Origin: Fomes fomentarius
Lineage: Eukaryota; Basidiomycota; Agaricomycetes; Polyporales; Polyporaceae
NCBI GenBank assembly: GCA_022606135.1
Contig: JABYQN010000001.1
Coordinates: forward strand, 620,001 to 684,000
Direction: 5' to 3'
DNA length: 64,000 bases
The notes beneath the pieces are model-generated. The model saw only the letters and a list, made by a program, of their open reading frames with translations. It did not search any database and was not told where the DNA came from. The position numbers and the translations under genes are program-made. Below, in pieces: positions 23,715 through 36,397 of the stretch. The stretch's first letter is position 1, and each line of letters starts with the position of its first letter.

Positions 23715-24976
23715 CGGAGGCAGTTGCCTGCGCACGAGTGACTGATCATCCTGAAAGGTACGAAGCGTTGCATTGCGGAATATCAGACCCTTGCTGTAGC
23801 CCCGCTGACGATCACCTACTATAACACGCTTCGAAGTACTTTAGTTACATGGTTATCACGATGGAAGCAGAAGTACAAGCTCACGAAGCAAGTGTATCGC
23901 CCGCGGGATGTGGGTATAAATCGCTGCTATGTCCATTGCATCGTCAAAGCACGAAGAGGAACATAAATATGCGAACGATTGATTGTTGGATGCTATCACA
24001 GGGGCATGAACAGCACCGGAGGGGGCGCCGAAATCTGCCCATGATAACTCACCGCCGACAACGTAAAGGTCTGGAGCTTGAGAAATTGGGCTCGGGTGGA
24101 TTGTCCAGAATCTCCAATTCCCCGGATTTGCAGCATGGGCGTAGAGCGGAGGCAGCACGTCCGCGACCACGAGGTGATAGGTCCTCCACAGCACCCGCAA
24201 GAAAGTACTCCACACTTTGCAAAGCGAAAAGGATACCAGGGGATGTCAGGACCGCAGTCAAGAACGGCCAATTTCTGATAATGGGCGGCCCGGGGAGAGA
24301 CCTCAGCAACAGGGAAGCATCAGGAGGCACAGCATGACTTAGGGGAGAATTTTCGACTTCATCATGAGTTGTGTTGTTGAACCAATGTCTTGCTGTTGAA
24401 TATAAGACATAGAGGCGTGGTTCTGTGCACAGCAGCAGGATACATTGTACAGTTGTCTAGAGGCCGATGGGAAGAACAATTGCGGCTTCATCCTGAACCC
24501 CCCTGGAGCAGATAGTCAGCTGATCAAGAAGAGATCCTCGCTGCTGCCGAACATTGACTCGCGCTAAGTTGCGCTGAGCACAGACATAAACGGCAGGATT
24601 TGCTTCTTAGATTTGGCAATGAGCAGTTTGACCGCCTTTGAGTCTGAATCCGACTTAGGATAACCCTGGCACCAAGAGCAAAGCTTGTCGCTCTATTCAG
24701 TCCTATCTCCTTGCTACTTACAATGTCAGAGCTCGAACAACTATGAAGGCATGCGCATAATTCGAAGACAGACTGCGACCGTGCTGCAGTGCCTGAGACG
24801 GTAAGCGCCTGATTTATAACCGGTCCACGTGCAAATTACAAGCTCCGTCTAAATCCCGCAGGAAGCGCCGGAACATTACGGTGTGCCGCGCATCAAAGAG
24901 CACGCTGCTTCCGTCATCGACCTACTCGTCGGTCCCCGGTACTCTCGTCCCTTTGATTGGTACTGCTGCTTTAAAT
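23715..24976. other. Region upstream of adenylate kinase
   Basis: No gene supported. At 23850-24330 open frames overlap on both strands (162 codons plus, 119 and 93 codons minus), but none has a recognisable motif and the minus-strand pieces do not splice together convincingly. The last ~100 bp form the adenylate kinase leader. Confidence 0.4.
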
Positions 24977-26086
<1,110 letters not shown>

Positions 26087-28942
26087 TGCACATAGAGTGG
26101 CATCGAACGCTTTCTGGCCCGTGTGGACATTTCGTTACCGTACGTTCGTGTAGTACTCTTAGATTGTCCATAACGCGCGTGCTGTCGTTGCTCCGCCTTT
26201 CTGCGTTGTGTGCTTTGAGTCGAGATGCGACCGGAGATGTGCTTTATCGACTTACCAGGTATCACTCAAACTTCAAGCTTCAAGGCCGGGCGCTCCCCAT
26301 TACTCGTGGTAGACAGCGGTGATGGAAAACTGTCTCCGTGAAGCATTGAAAACTTCAGAGGACGAGTCGGTATTCGCCATGGAGTATTGTATTGGCCTTC
26401 CAGCCGAAACGAAGGCGAAGTATAGAGTCAGAAACTGTGGGCCGCGGGTCCCCGGTCTGAGCCGTCGGGCGACTCGGGGCTCCTCGTAGGCTCATATGCG
26501 TGTCGTTGGAGTGGTTGAAATCAGTAGGTGCGTCAGCTCGGAATCGGAATTTGGGTTGTTGGAGTATATCTGCCGGACTCGCAGTACCGCGCGCGAAGGT
26601 TCACGGTGACCGTTGGCACGAGACTGCTTGCAAACCTCCGGAATAGCAATTCATTGGTCGGGGCGCTCCGCACATTCCACTCGCGCGTCTCTGAGGGGCG
26701 AAAATCCCGAAGGGTTCTGTCAACTTCTGCTTCTGTTCTCACTCGTCACCGTGTGTTAGTCAATGTCAGTGGCCACGTGCTCTCCGAGTGCATGTCTGCC
26801 ACTGCGGCAGCGGCCAGATCCGCATCCCGTGTGCTGATTTCGTACTTGGGGTTTCGTTAACGGCTTTCAGGACGACGATCGAATCATGGAAGGGGGCATG
26901 CAGTGTTCACCACGATTGGGCGCAGGAGGCCTCGAAGTTCAGTTCAGTGGGAGGTGAAGGGCCTGGCCTGCTGGCCATGGGTCGCGCTGGCATGTCATCC
27001 TGCTCGTCAGCGGCTGCGTCAGCGCTGCTTCGTCACGTAAGACGGCGCTGGAAAAGCTCACTATGTTGCCGAGCAGAAGGAGGTGTGAGAGATTCGAAGT
27101 GCGGAGGAGTGGGATGTGGCTGCTGGAAGGTTCCGTTGTGTCCACTGTGCTCACTGTACCGTGGCTCGAACGCGGGGAAACCAGGAAGCCAGAATTTGAT
27201 CGGTGACTCTCTGCTTTTCGCCATGAGGTGTGTGGACCGACTCGGAGGGGCCATACGAATCCAGATTTGGAAGTAGGAATCCATTATCCAAAGGTTCATG
27301 GAGCATCGTCTCCGAGTACTAGGGAGATAGGAGACGAACGGCGTCGCGGAATTCAAAATCATGAACCGTCCGAATTTCCGGAGAAGACGGGGGTCAAAGC
27401 CTCATAAGCGAGTCAGCTGCATGCACTCACCGTAGGATGATCATGCAAGCAGCAAACTGTTTTGCAGAAGCGTTGACATATATGGACCCTCTTTCAAATG
27501 CTTGGTGCGAATCCTTCTTATATATGGGGTACTGCCAGCTGACCCACTCCGACTCGGCGTGTGCAAAAAAATCTCATTGTAAGATTTGAAACGGAACCAT
27601 CCATGATCCGATGAGCCTTGAGGATGCAGGAGGTCTACGCGTGCCTGATAAATGATTGATAGTAGCTGAGCAAAGTATCAGTCATGCGATGAATGCTCAG
27701 AGATTGCCAGATTGCCAGATTGGAGCAGACCAGAAGAGCTGCCAGATCTGGAAATTGGTTCTGCCGCAGCGAATATTACGCTGCGGGCGTCTGTACTTCC
27801 ATATATGGCTGCGCCGCGTACATATTCATGCAGGGTTCCGCAGTGCTGAATTGAATACAGGGGGTGCATCGGCTGAGCTGTGAGTTTCATGTCTGCAAAA
27901 CGGTTGGAGGTCGGTTGCAATGTAATCGCCCAATAATCATGCGAGATAGCACGGCGTTCTAAACAGAAGGGAGGCTCCCTACGTACGCAACAGGATAGAA
28001 CACTGAAACAACACAGTAGAGTATCGGCGTGATCAGCCTTTACGTTGAGGTAGACGCTTAAGAAGGCAGCGCATCATCAGTTGACCCAGCGTTCGGTATG
28101 AGCGAACCTATAACCACCATGCCTGCGCACGGTGACTTCTGCTCCTTTGACCTGCCGACATGGGCGCTGATGGGCATATGTTGCGTTGCGCATGTCGAGC
28201 AACGGGCAATGACTGACGCCGACCTCTCACAGCAGCGGAATCTAGCCTTCCAGCGTGTTTGACAGGCGTGACAGTTCTCGAGCGGGCCGGGTGGACTGGC
28301 GACTGGGAGGAATGGCCTGAGGAACGCTCCGAGAGAGAAGTCGCTTGACCCGGGGAAGAATTCGACGTGCGGGAGAAGGGACCCAGGGCGGAGGAGTGCG
28401 GACTTGTTTACCCTGCCCTGAATATTCGGTGGGAGCAGTCGAACGGCATAGAGAGAACAAAGGACGTGGGTCGATTCGAATTCGGCCGCGTCGACACGTT
28501 TCATGGATCGAAGTTGGCCAAAGGCCGACCGCGCAGGCGTATCTGAGCGCCGATCGCACCTGTGCACGGATCTTTACAAATCGTCTGGACGGTTGATGCG
28601 TACACAGTCTGGCTGAGAAAGGCAGCGGGGCGGGCGGTGCAAGCGGTGCTCGGAGGGAATTTTGGCACGTCCACGACAATGCAGCCGCATCTGCGCCGCG
28701 CCGTGCAGATATCGGGGATGCATCAAGCCAACAGAGGAGACGCCCCGGAAGAGTGGACGATGTGCGATCGTATCTGAATCATGATCTGTGAGAGCTCGCG
28801 CACCCATGGGCCTGAACGAATTTGGGCGCGTTACGGCACGCACAGCGCCTGAGCTTCTCGTAGATTAACGCTCGGTGTTACTTGAACACACCCAACGCAC
28901 GTCTCTTTCCCCCCGATTCCCCTTCAGCTGCCCGTCGACATC
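26087..28942. other. 2.9 kb gene-poor interval before the Zn2Cys6 regulator
   Basis: I find no supportable gene. The longest frames are 162 codons (+, 26788-27276) and 169 codons (-, 28058-28567). The latter has several cysteines, but they overlap equally open antisense frames in GC-rich DNA and I recognise neither product. Confidence 0.45.
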
Positions 28943-31260
28943 ATGAAAGCCCCTTCGGCCCTACAGCGCGGCATGGCCTGCCTCTGCTGCAGGAAGCGAA
29001 AGATGGTGCGTGCCGAAACCTCTTGCACACCCCCGCACCACCTCCGCTCACAGCCCTACCGTCCGCGGTGTCCAGAAATGTGACGGCGCTCGCCCAGTCT
29101 GTTCGCAGTGCTCCAAGGCTAACAGGGGCGCAGAATGCCAGTACTACGAGAAGAAGCGGACAAGCCGCACACAGCTGCTCCAGGCCAAGATTACAAAGCT
29201 CGAAGCGCGTTTGCGCGAGCTCGAAGCAGAGCAGTCGCCGCTCGACTCGTCGTCTAGCTCCGGATCCCAGTCACCGCAGATTGATAGGGCTTCTCTGGCT
29301 CTCCAGCGTGCGTTCCCTGCGACAGCTCTTAACCTTCGCTCTTTCTAGCTAACGGCGCGCGCGTGTGGGTCGCGGTGTGTGTGCAGAACACGACCTAGGA
29401 CTGGGATTTGATGCGTCGGCTTTCAGCACTCCGGAGCTGGACCACGACTTCTTGCTAGGCAGCAGCTCGGATACGTTTCAGCCGCTGGACGGAGACGCGA
29501 TCTTCGACTTTTCGTCACCATCGAGTTCGTCAAGTGCTGCGGGATGGGCTGGCGGCGGACTGCTGGCTGGGACTGGAGATGTGGATGAATTTCTAGGGCT
29601 AGGGAGTGGATCGAATGCAAGGACGATTAACGTACGGAATGCTTCTGGAGGGAGTGCTGTCGAGTGTACCTGGTGGGAAAATGACGTCTTCTGCGAGAAC
29701 AAGCAGCTGCTGTACGGTACCTTCCCCGGTCCCACAAGGAGTTGCGACTGACCTCGTGCCGAATAGGCTTGACATATTCTTCGCACATCGCCACCAGTGT
29801 GCATTCGACGTCCACATAGGCCGCTTCAAGGCTGCCCTCCTCCTCCCCAACGCCCACAAACCCCATCCAAGCCTCGTCGACGCCATCTACCTCCTCGCCT
29901 GCTATTTCTCACGCTCCCCGCCCCTCACCGACCTCGAGCCCCACTTCCTCAAACGCTCCCTCAGAGGCATCGCCGACGCCCTCCAGTACTCCGACCGCAT
30001 CGTCCACGTCCTCCAGGCATCCTGTCTCCTCGCCCTCTACTTCTTCTGGCACGGCCGCTCCCTCGAGGGCTACTACCACTCCTCCATCGCCGCACGATTA
30101 GCGGTCGGCCTCGGCCTGCACCAGATTCCTTCGGACCAGTTTTCACGCGCTGGCACCCAGAACGACGTCCCGGTCCCGCTCAATGCCTCCGTGCCCCTCA
30201 GCCCGCCCACGGACCAGGTCGAATATGCGGAGAGATTAGCGGCCTTCTGGCAGATCTTCTCCGTGGATCGCGCCTGGGCGGTCGCCACCGGCCTCCCGAC
30301 GGCGCTACCGGACGACGACCACCCAAGATCTGAAATCAGGACGATGTGGCCCATGACAATCCCGAATGATCCTCTGGTATGTGGCGTGTGTCCCAGAGGT
30401 GTTTGTGGGTGCTCAGCGGTCTGCGATTGTAGCCTACACTCGACAATAGCCTCATACAGCCGTTGCCTGACAGCCACCTGTCGGGATCCTCCGCCCTTGC
30501 TCCGCTACGTGTCAAGGCTATCGAGCTGTTCGAGCGCACAGCACGCTTCTCAGCCTGTGAGTCACGCTATTATCTGTCTCTGAACCTCGTTTCATGGTTA
30601 TGTGCAGCACCAGCCAAAGATGATGGGCCCCTGTCGCTCGAGACGTCGTTGTCCCAGTTTGCAAGAAACCTATCGAATTTGAGGGATCAACAGCACTCGC
30701 TTCCGTACATTGTCTCCACGTCGGATCTCGTGGTCATGCAAACCCTCGTCTACACCGGCACAATTCATCTATACAGAGATACACTCGATATTCAACGTCA
30801 GTCGTACGAGAAATGCACGTTGGCCGCTAACGCGGTTACCAGCCTCATCGGCCAGCTCTCGGAAAGCGACTACGACCTCATTTGCCCTATCATTAGTGTG
30901 AGTGCTCGTGTTCTCTTCACCGCTACTTGCCCTGTCTCCGTGGGTATCGAGAGGCGCGATCACTGACACGTTGTCATATCAGGCTTGTTGGCGAGCTACA
31001 GCGGAGATTTTGCTGCGCCTCTTAGCCATGCATCGGGCGCTCGACTCGACCAACCCGAGCGTCATCGAGCAACAAATTGACATGATTGTGACGGCCTTGC
31101 AGCGGCTTGGGTGTCTGTTCCCCATAGCCAGTGAGTCGTCCGACAGTCTCCAGGTTACGTATGTCGCTTACATACAATATCTTTCGCAGGCATACATGCT
31201 ACGAAGATCCAGGACGACCGAGCCGCTTCTCGGCAGTCGTATGTTGCACCGACATTCTGA
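28943..31260 (+). CDS. Zn2Cys6 transcription factor with fungal-specific regulatory domain
   Basis: Eight exons (28943-29005, 29076-29307, 29387-29711, 29767-30376, 30460-30556, 30608-30897, 30983-31130, 31190-31260) give 611 aa. The binuclear zinc cluster has cysteines 13, 16, 23, 30, 33 and 42 (CLCCRKRKMKC then CSQC). It is followed by a basic linker and a short leucine-spaced coiled coil (LLQAKITKLEARLRELEAE) for dimerisation. The middle homology region starts LDIFFAHRHQCAFDVH and includes LVDAIYLLACYFS and YYHSSIAARLAVGLGLHQI, the Fungal_trans pattern. A nuclear regulator; target genes are not visible. It could control the terpene synthase/P450 genes, but at 19-26 kb this is only a guess. 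The third exon's 3' end is the least certain splice. Confidence 0.85.
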
Positions 31261-32742
31261 CCCTTCCCCCGCCAATTCGTTTCTCTATTTTTTTTTTTGC
31301 TTTCGTCGCTTTGCACTGCTATTATACCCTCGCAATACTAATCTCTATGGGCGGAATCAATCGACACGTGTATTTTTTAAACTGCTGCGGATATCTAGGT
31401 ACCTCGCTGTGCATGCTGCTCGCCCCATCATAGGTCCTAGGCCCACATGCTCACCGTCCTCGTGCATATACTCATCTTTCTGCTCGGACTTCACTCCTCA
31501 TGTCCAGATTGGATAGTGTTAGTGTTTGGCTTGTTTGTTTCGATTCGATAGGGTGGACGAGGAGCGTGTATCAGTCGAGCCCCATTGTTCGGATTCTTCC
31601 TTTTTTTCATCACTACTAGGCGTCGTCTTGTTCAACGCACACACATGTATCAATTAGCTAACCACACATACTTATCATACGTAGGACCAGGTACTGGATC
31701 ATAACCACCCAACCGCGATCGATCATTTCCCCAGTCGGGCTCACTTTCCCGTAATGTCAACTCGGGCCTGAGGCCCGGTCGCGAACCCGTTTCCCGGTCG
31801 GGTTACCACGTACGGCCTGTGCCAGCCCCCCGGGCGAGTGCTGGCGAGGCTTGGGCTCTGGCATTGGCAACCTCCATGTTCGGCAATGCAGAAAGCACCC
31901 GTTACCCACCTGCGAATGTGACAAGGGGCAATGCTTGCAGTTATTGACATCGTCATCAATACAACTTCACTTCAGCGGCAGCAGTGCCTCGCTGCGAGTG
32001 CCAGTGCGTGCGATAGCATCCGGGCTGGCTCGTGGGAATGGCTGGAATGTGGAATGTCTCAGGACCTTGGAGTCGAACGGTGCAGGTGGCCGAGGTCCGA
32101 CGCAGGTGCACATCAGTACTGTACTACTTCAGGTTGACAGCTGTCTGCTACTTACTGCGATGCGTACAGCCTGCCAGGTTCGGCTCGAGTTCAGCGGGGC
32201 ACCGCCGGGGTTGTAGTTAGATGAGCATGACGGGTCATCCAGTGTCGTGTCTCAGTCGAGTGGTGGACCTCTGAGGCAACTAAACTACTAACCGAGGTGG
32301 CTTGGTTCAATAGTACTCACTGTACCTCCACTTCCTTCATTGTAGACTACCCCTCCATTCGGGGTTCTTCGCCTACCATCACGGTCTATCTGTTCGGATA
32401 CCAGAGACGGCAAATTCATTGTCACACACAGCTGTATCGACCACTACGCGGGGGGGGGCCTTCGGCGCCCCCAAAGCAGCTAGTGCAACCGAGTCCGATA
32501 CATACTCTATACTCGCAGGCGTCCGGGCGGCGTAGATGCGCTCGCGCGAGGTCGCGCTGACGAATCGTCTGTCCCCCGAGGTTGTTCCAACGGGGGTCCG
32601 AGAGCCCAAAGGATAGGGTTCGATACTATGCCAGTGATCCGCGCGATGTAGACAGTCCGTTGGACGCGGGGAGTAAGTATCGGTGTCGGTGTCGGTGTCG
32701 CGTCGTTCAAGTTCCCGTGTGAACATGCGCGACATACACTGG
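31261..32742. other. Interval after the transcription factor
   Basis: No gene supported. It contains a T-rich patch near 31289, a short GC palindrome (CGGGCCTGAGGCCCGG at about 31764) and a GGTGTC tandem run at about 32680-32700. Frames are short and motif-free. Confidence 0.5.
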
Positions 32743-33351
32743 CAGCTGTTTGCGGTTTTGGTGGCCGAGCGCCCAACTGCACAGCACACTCTGCACACGA
32801 AAAAATACAAAAATCATATGGGAGGCCACTTCACATTATCACCTCGATCGGCCGACAGAACTCATTGGGAGGTATGTGTGAGCACGTTGAGCGATTGTTA
32901 AGCCTCACGAGGTGCAGAAATTCACTCTGTGGCCTACCTTAGTAACTACGTCATTGGGCGCCAAAGGCCCCCATCTTTTAGCAAAGGCATCAGAAACTCA
33001 GGATCGCTCGTAGTCTACATCAAATTGCACATAGAAGGTAGGGAGGTCGTATACAGTTTGCTAGGCAGCTTCAGGGCGAGGAGAGGAAGTTCTTGTGGCC
33101 GGATCTTCGTCAGAATTCGGGGATTTTCCCTATGTGATCTAGCTTCTGTAACTCACAAAACCAAGTATCTATGTAGATTCAGAAGATACAGGTATGGTTG
33201 CAGGTTGCAAGTCTTGCAGCAGTGTATATGATTGGTCTCAGAGCGACAGCAAGGACACAGACGGGGTTTCCCGATTTTTCTGATTTTTTTCGTGTGGAAA
33301 GTGCGCGCGCGTCAGTCAGAGTTGAGCGGCCACCAATTTTGCAAACAGCTG
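32743..33351. mobile_element. Non-autonomous TIR transposon, copy 2
   Basis: A 609 bp element with both ends preserved. The left end CAGCTGTTTGC is mirrored by GCAAACAGCTG at the right, and the inverted repeats continue inward through TTGGTGGCCG to CACACGAAAAAA for about 60 bp. Aligned with copy 1 (20173-20761) the interiors match at roughly 80 percent. A TA follows the right end but not the left, so the target site is unclear. No transposase. Confidence 0.85.
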
Positions 33352-36300
33352 TATGGCGAACAAAGCGGACATGCTGCGCAATATATATATATATTACTGT
33401 CTGACTGATAGAGGCTCCGAACCCATGGGCACATGCTTACGTTAACATCAACTAGCAGTGCTGAGAGGCGTGTCAATTACGGGAGGAGTTGCGATTGTCC
33501 GAGTCGGTTGCCACAGCGCTATGCAGAGCGAGCGGGGGCCGGTGCGCGCTCTGATGAGTATGTAACGGTCGCAATTCAGATCCAGGTCGGCGGACGGCCG
33601 CTCCGTCTAAAGCGGACAGTCGGAATCAGATGTGGGGTGCGCAGTGGGGGAATGCCGGTGGCGGGGGGAGGGGGGGAGGCGGCCACATGCCAGCTTGTGG
33701 GCTGTGAGGGAGGAGGACATACGTGAGACGGATCACGGTGTCAAGACTCAATTATGCGCGTGATGTGTTGTCGGAATGTGAAACCGCGCCCTTGGGACTA
33801 GGGGTGCAACGGAGCGGTGCTGTGTTTGAGCTGTTGCGGTCGGAGGGTTCGGGAGGATAGTATAGGCCGTAGGCGTTGCGGATTGGACGCCGGCTGCTGG
33901 CAACTAGCCCCGTGCCAGGAGGAAATGCGCTTCAGAGTGGGTTTGTACCGGCCGTGATCGACCAGGGTGGACTGAGAGATCTACTGGGGCTCGTGCGTGG
34001 GGTCCCCGTGTGAGGCTGAGATGACCCACAACTTGAATGGGTGCGACACTGGTCGAGCCTGGCCGCAGAGACCAGATAGGTGGGATCTCCGCCCTGTGAG
34101 GAATGCATCATTTTGTAGCCGCTGGGTTCACGAAGCGAAGAACAAGGACCCGATATGAAACGAAGGCGTGGATTGAGGTTAGGCGTTTGTGGCGGGGACG
34201 AGATCACTGCCGGCGGCGCGCCTCGTAGCGCTGGTCAGCTCGAGTTGCAGTACATGGCATGAGCTCGACAAATTGGTCTAGAGAATATCGCCGGGATGGT
34301 GGCCGTCTTCCTTCCATGACATAGATGGATGGCCAGGCTGCAGAACGAGTGACGTCGGATGAAAGCAAATGCAATTCTCGAGTCGACGATCATTTACCCT
34401 GCCAGTGACGAGGTTCAAGATACCAGTCGGACGGATAGAAGCCGGTATCGAATTGGTTCATGATCCATACAGGAGCAAGGTGCCGTGCACGGGCGTATGC
34501 CGTGGCGTTGGACTGGATCCTCGTCAGTGAACTTATTCCATAAGCCTTCTCACTTCTACGCGGTCGCTTCTAGGAATCGCTGATAGCTGGGTCGCCGCTT
34601 GAATCATGCGCGGAACCGGCATGTTAGACTCGTGTCGGGGTAGGTTCTTTGAATGCGGAGAAATCCGCGTGCTTGAGGTGTAGGGGCTGACCATTCTTCT
34701 GGACGCCGTGATGTTGTTCTGGATAGGTAAAGCCTTCCGATACGGTATGCAGCACTTCGCCAAGAGAGCCTGTTCGTAGCTGCGGGATGTGAATGGAATC
34801 ATACTGAGGAAGTGTTGATCATTAATCAGATGTCAGACTTGGAGCTAAGCGCATGGATTCGCACCGACCGGACAGCTGACACATCCTCGAAGCCAGTCGT
34901 AGCGCATCTGGCTCCTTCATGGTCTCATCCGGCGACGGGTCGTACGCGTTGGGGAGTACACGCCGTGCCTTTGAGTCACCGGCTTCCATCTGGGAGCTCT
35001 CCTCGAGAACGAGAGATTTGATCGCATAATGATTTCTATATGGAGTAACGTCGCTCCGCAGAGTCGCATTGCAGGCGAGGTCTTAATCGCTGGAAGGGAG
35101 CGTGTTTCTGAGAGTTCGTCGCTAGGAGAAGATATTTGACCAGCGCGCTCGACAATCACCGGTGACAGGGTCCAGCAAGCCGGGCTCATTCTACCGCCTG
35201 ATCGTGAGAGGTAAGTATTCATAGATATTCTTCACTACCTTGAGCCCTGGTGCCAGAATCCAAATCGCATCTTGTCAGGAAAAGTGAATCCACCTATACA
35301 TAATGATCCCATTCATGAGTCCTTCAGCCGGGGCACTATATTTGGTCCGATCCCCAGCGGCGTCAGCAGCAACGACGTCACAGTGAAGGGTCAAAAGTGG
35401 AAGAAAGACCCATGTCTTGAGTCCACGAGATCATGTCGCAGTACAAGGTCAGGATACTTGCAATATAATTGGGCACCTAATGGTACGGGTTTGAAGGTGG
35501 TAAAAATCAGATAGGAACCATAACCACACCCGCTTGGTGCTGCGCCTCGCAGTAAGGTGGGAGTGTTAGACGCGGACGCCGAGCAGACCGACTCCCGATC
35601 ACTCACGATTCTATAGTGCATGAGGCAACAGCCACTGTCCCCAACAACAGGCGAGATGAAGCAGGGGTGAAACCCCTAACGACGATGCCATTGGGGCCGT
35701 GAACCGGTTGTTGAGTGGTGGATGAAGAACCTAGCGCTGCATTAACCTTGTGGAACGTAACTTTTGAATTATCACCTTACCAGAACGCCTTCTCGTAGGT
35801 AGGGTCTAGAGGCGTTCAACTGCGGGATACGAGACTTCCTCCAGTTTGAACTCGTTATCAAAGTTATATAAGTATCTGGGACGATGATCAACAGTAGAGG
35901 AGATAACTAACAAAAAAATACTTTACACGCGCTGTAGCAATAAGTAGTAAGCCGTTGGTCACAGCTTCTGCCGAGGACTGCCAGCCTGACGTGAGACTTG
36001 GAGATGTACCCCTTTCGTTCAACATCATCATTGACGCATTGCCTTGAAATACTTACAAGAGAGACTTATATATCCTGGATATAGCCATGTCATATTACAG
36101 TGAGCATAATCTTTGTTTCATAGAGCGAGAGGGATACAGAACATACGATGAGGACTGACTGGCGTTCGAGAAGATTCACGGTGACCGTGAACTTTCTGAT
36201 TCACGGATGCTTGTGGCATGATCCCATGAAACAGACCGGTCTGATACATGGGCGCTTTGAATGTTTGGCTACGAAAGGTGTGGGAAAGCGGGACAAACAG

Positions 36301-36397
36301 GTGATGGAAGGCGCCCGTTCCAGTCGTCTCCGTCATCGTGTGCGACGCCGGACTCATCTTCACCGATTCTACCACGTCCTCCTCGCATTATCTCACG
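33352..36397. other. 3 kb gene-poor interval before the V-ATPase gene
   Basis: No supported gene. An (AT)n run follows the TIR element at about 33381. A G-rich low-complexity stretch lies at 33655-33720. A perfect 17-bp inverted repeat (TTCACGGTGACCGTGAA) lies at 36175-36191. Minus-strand frames at 33932-35222 are short and unconnected. Confidence 0.45.

Noticed and set aside
23849..24337. 162-codon plus-strand frame and overlapping minus-strand frames
   Set aside because: Neither strand gives motifs or a spliced continuation; could be relic coding DNA but cannot be supported.
26788..27276. 162-codon plus-strand frame
   Set aside because: Low-complexity Gly/Cys/Ser content with no family features; an equally plausible antisense frame overlaps it.
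28058..28567. 169-codon minus-strand frame with several cysteines (possible zinc-binding pattern)
   Set aside because: Cysteine spacing fits no finger I know, and GC-rich DNA here keeps antisense frames open as well.
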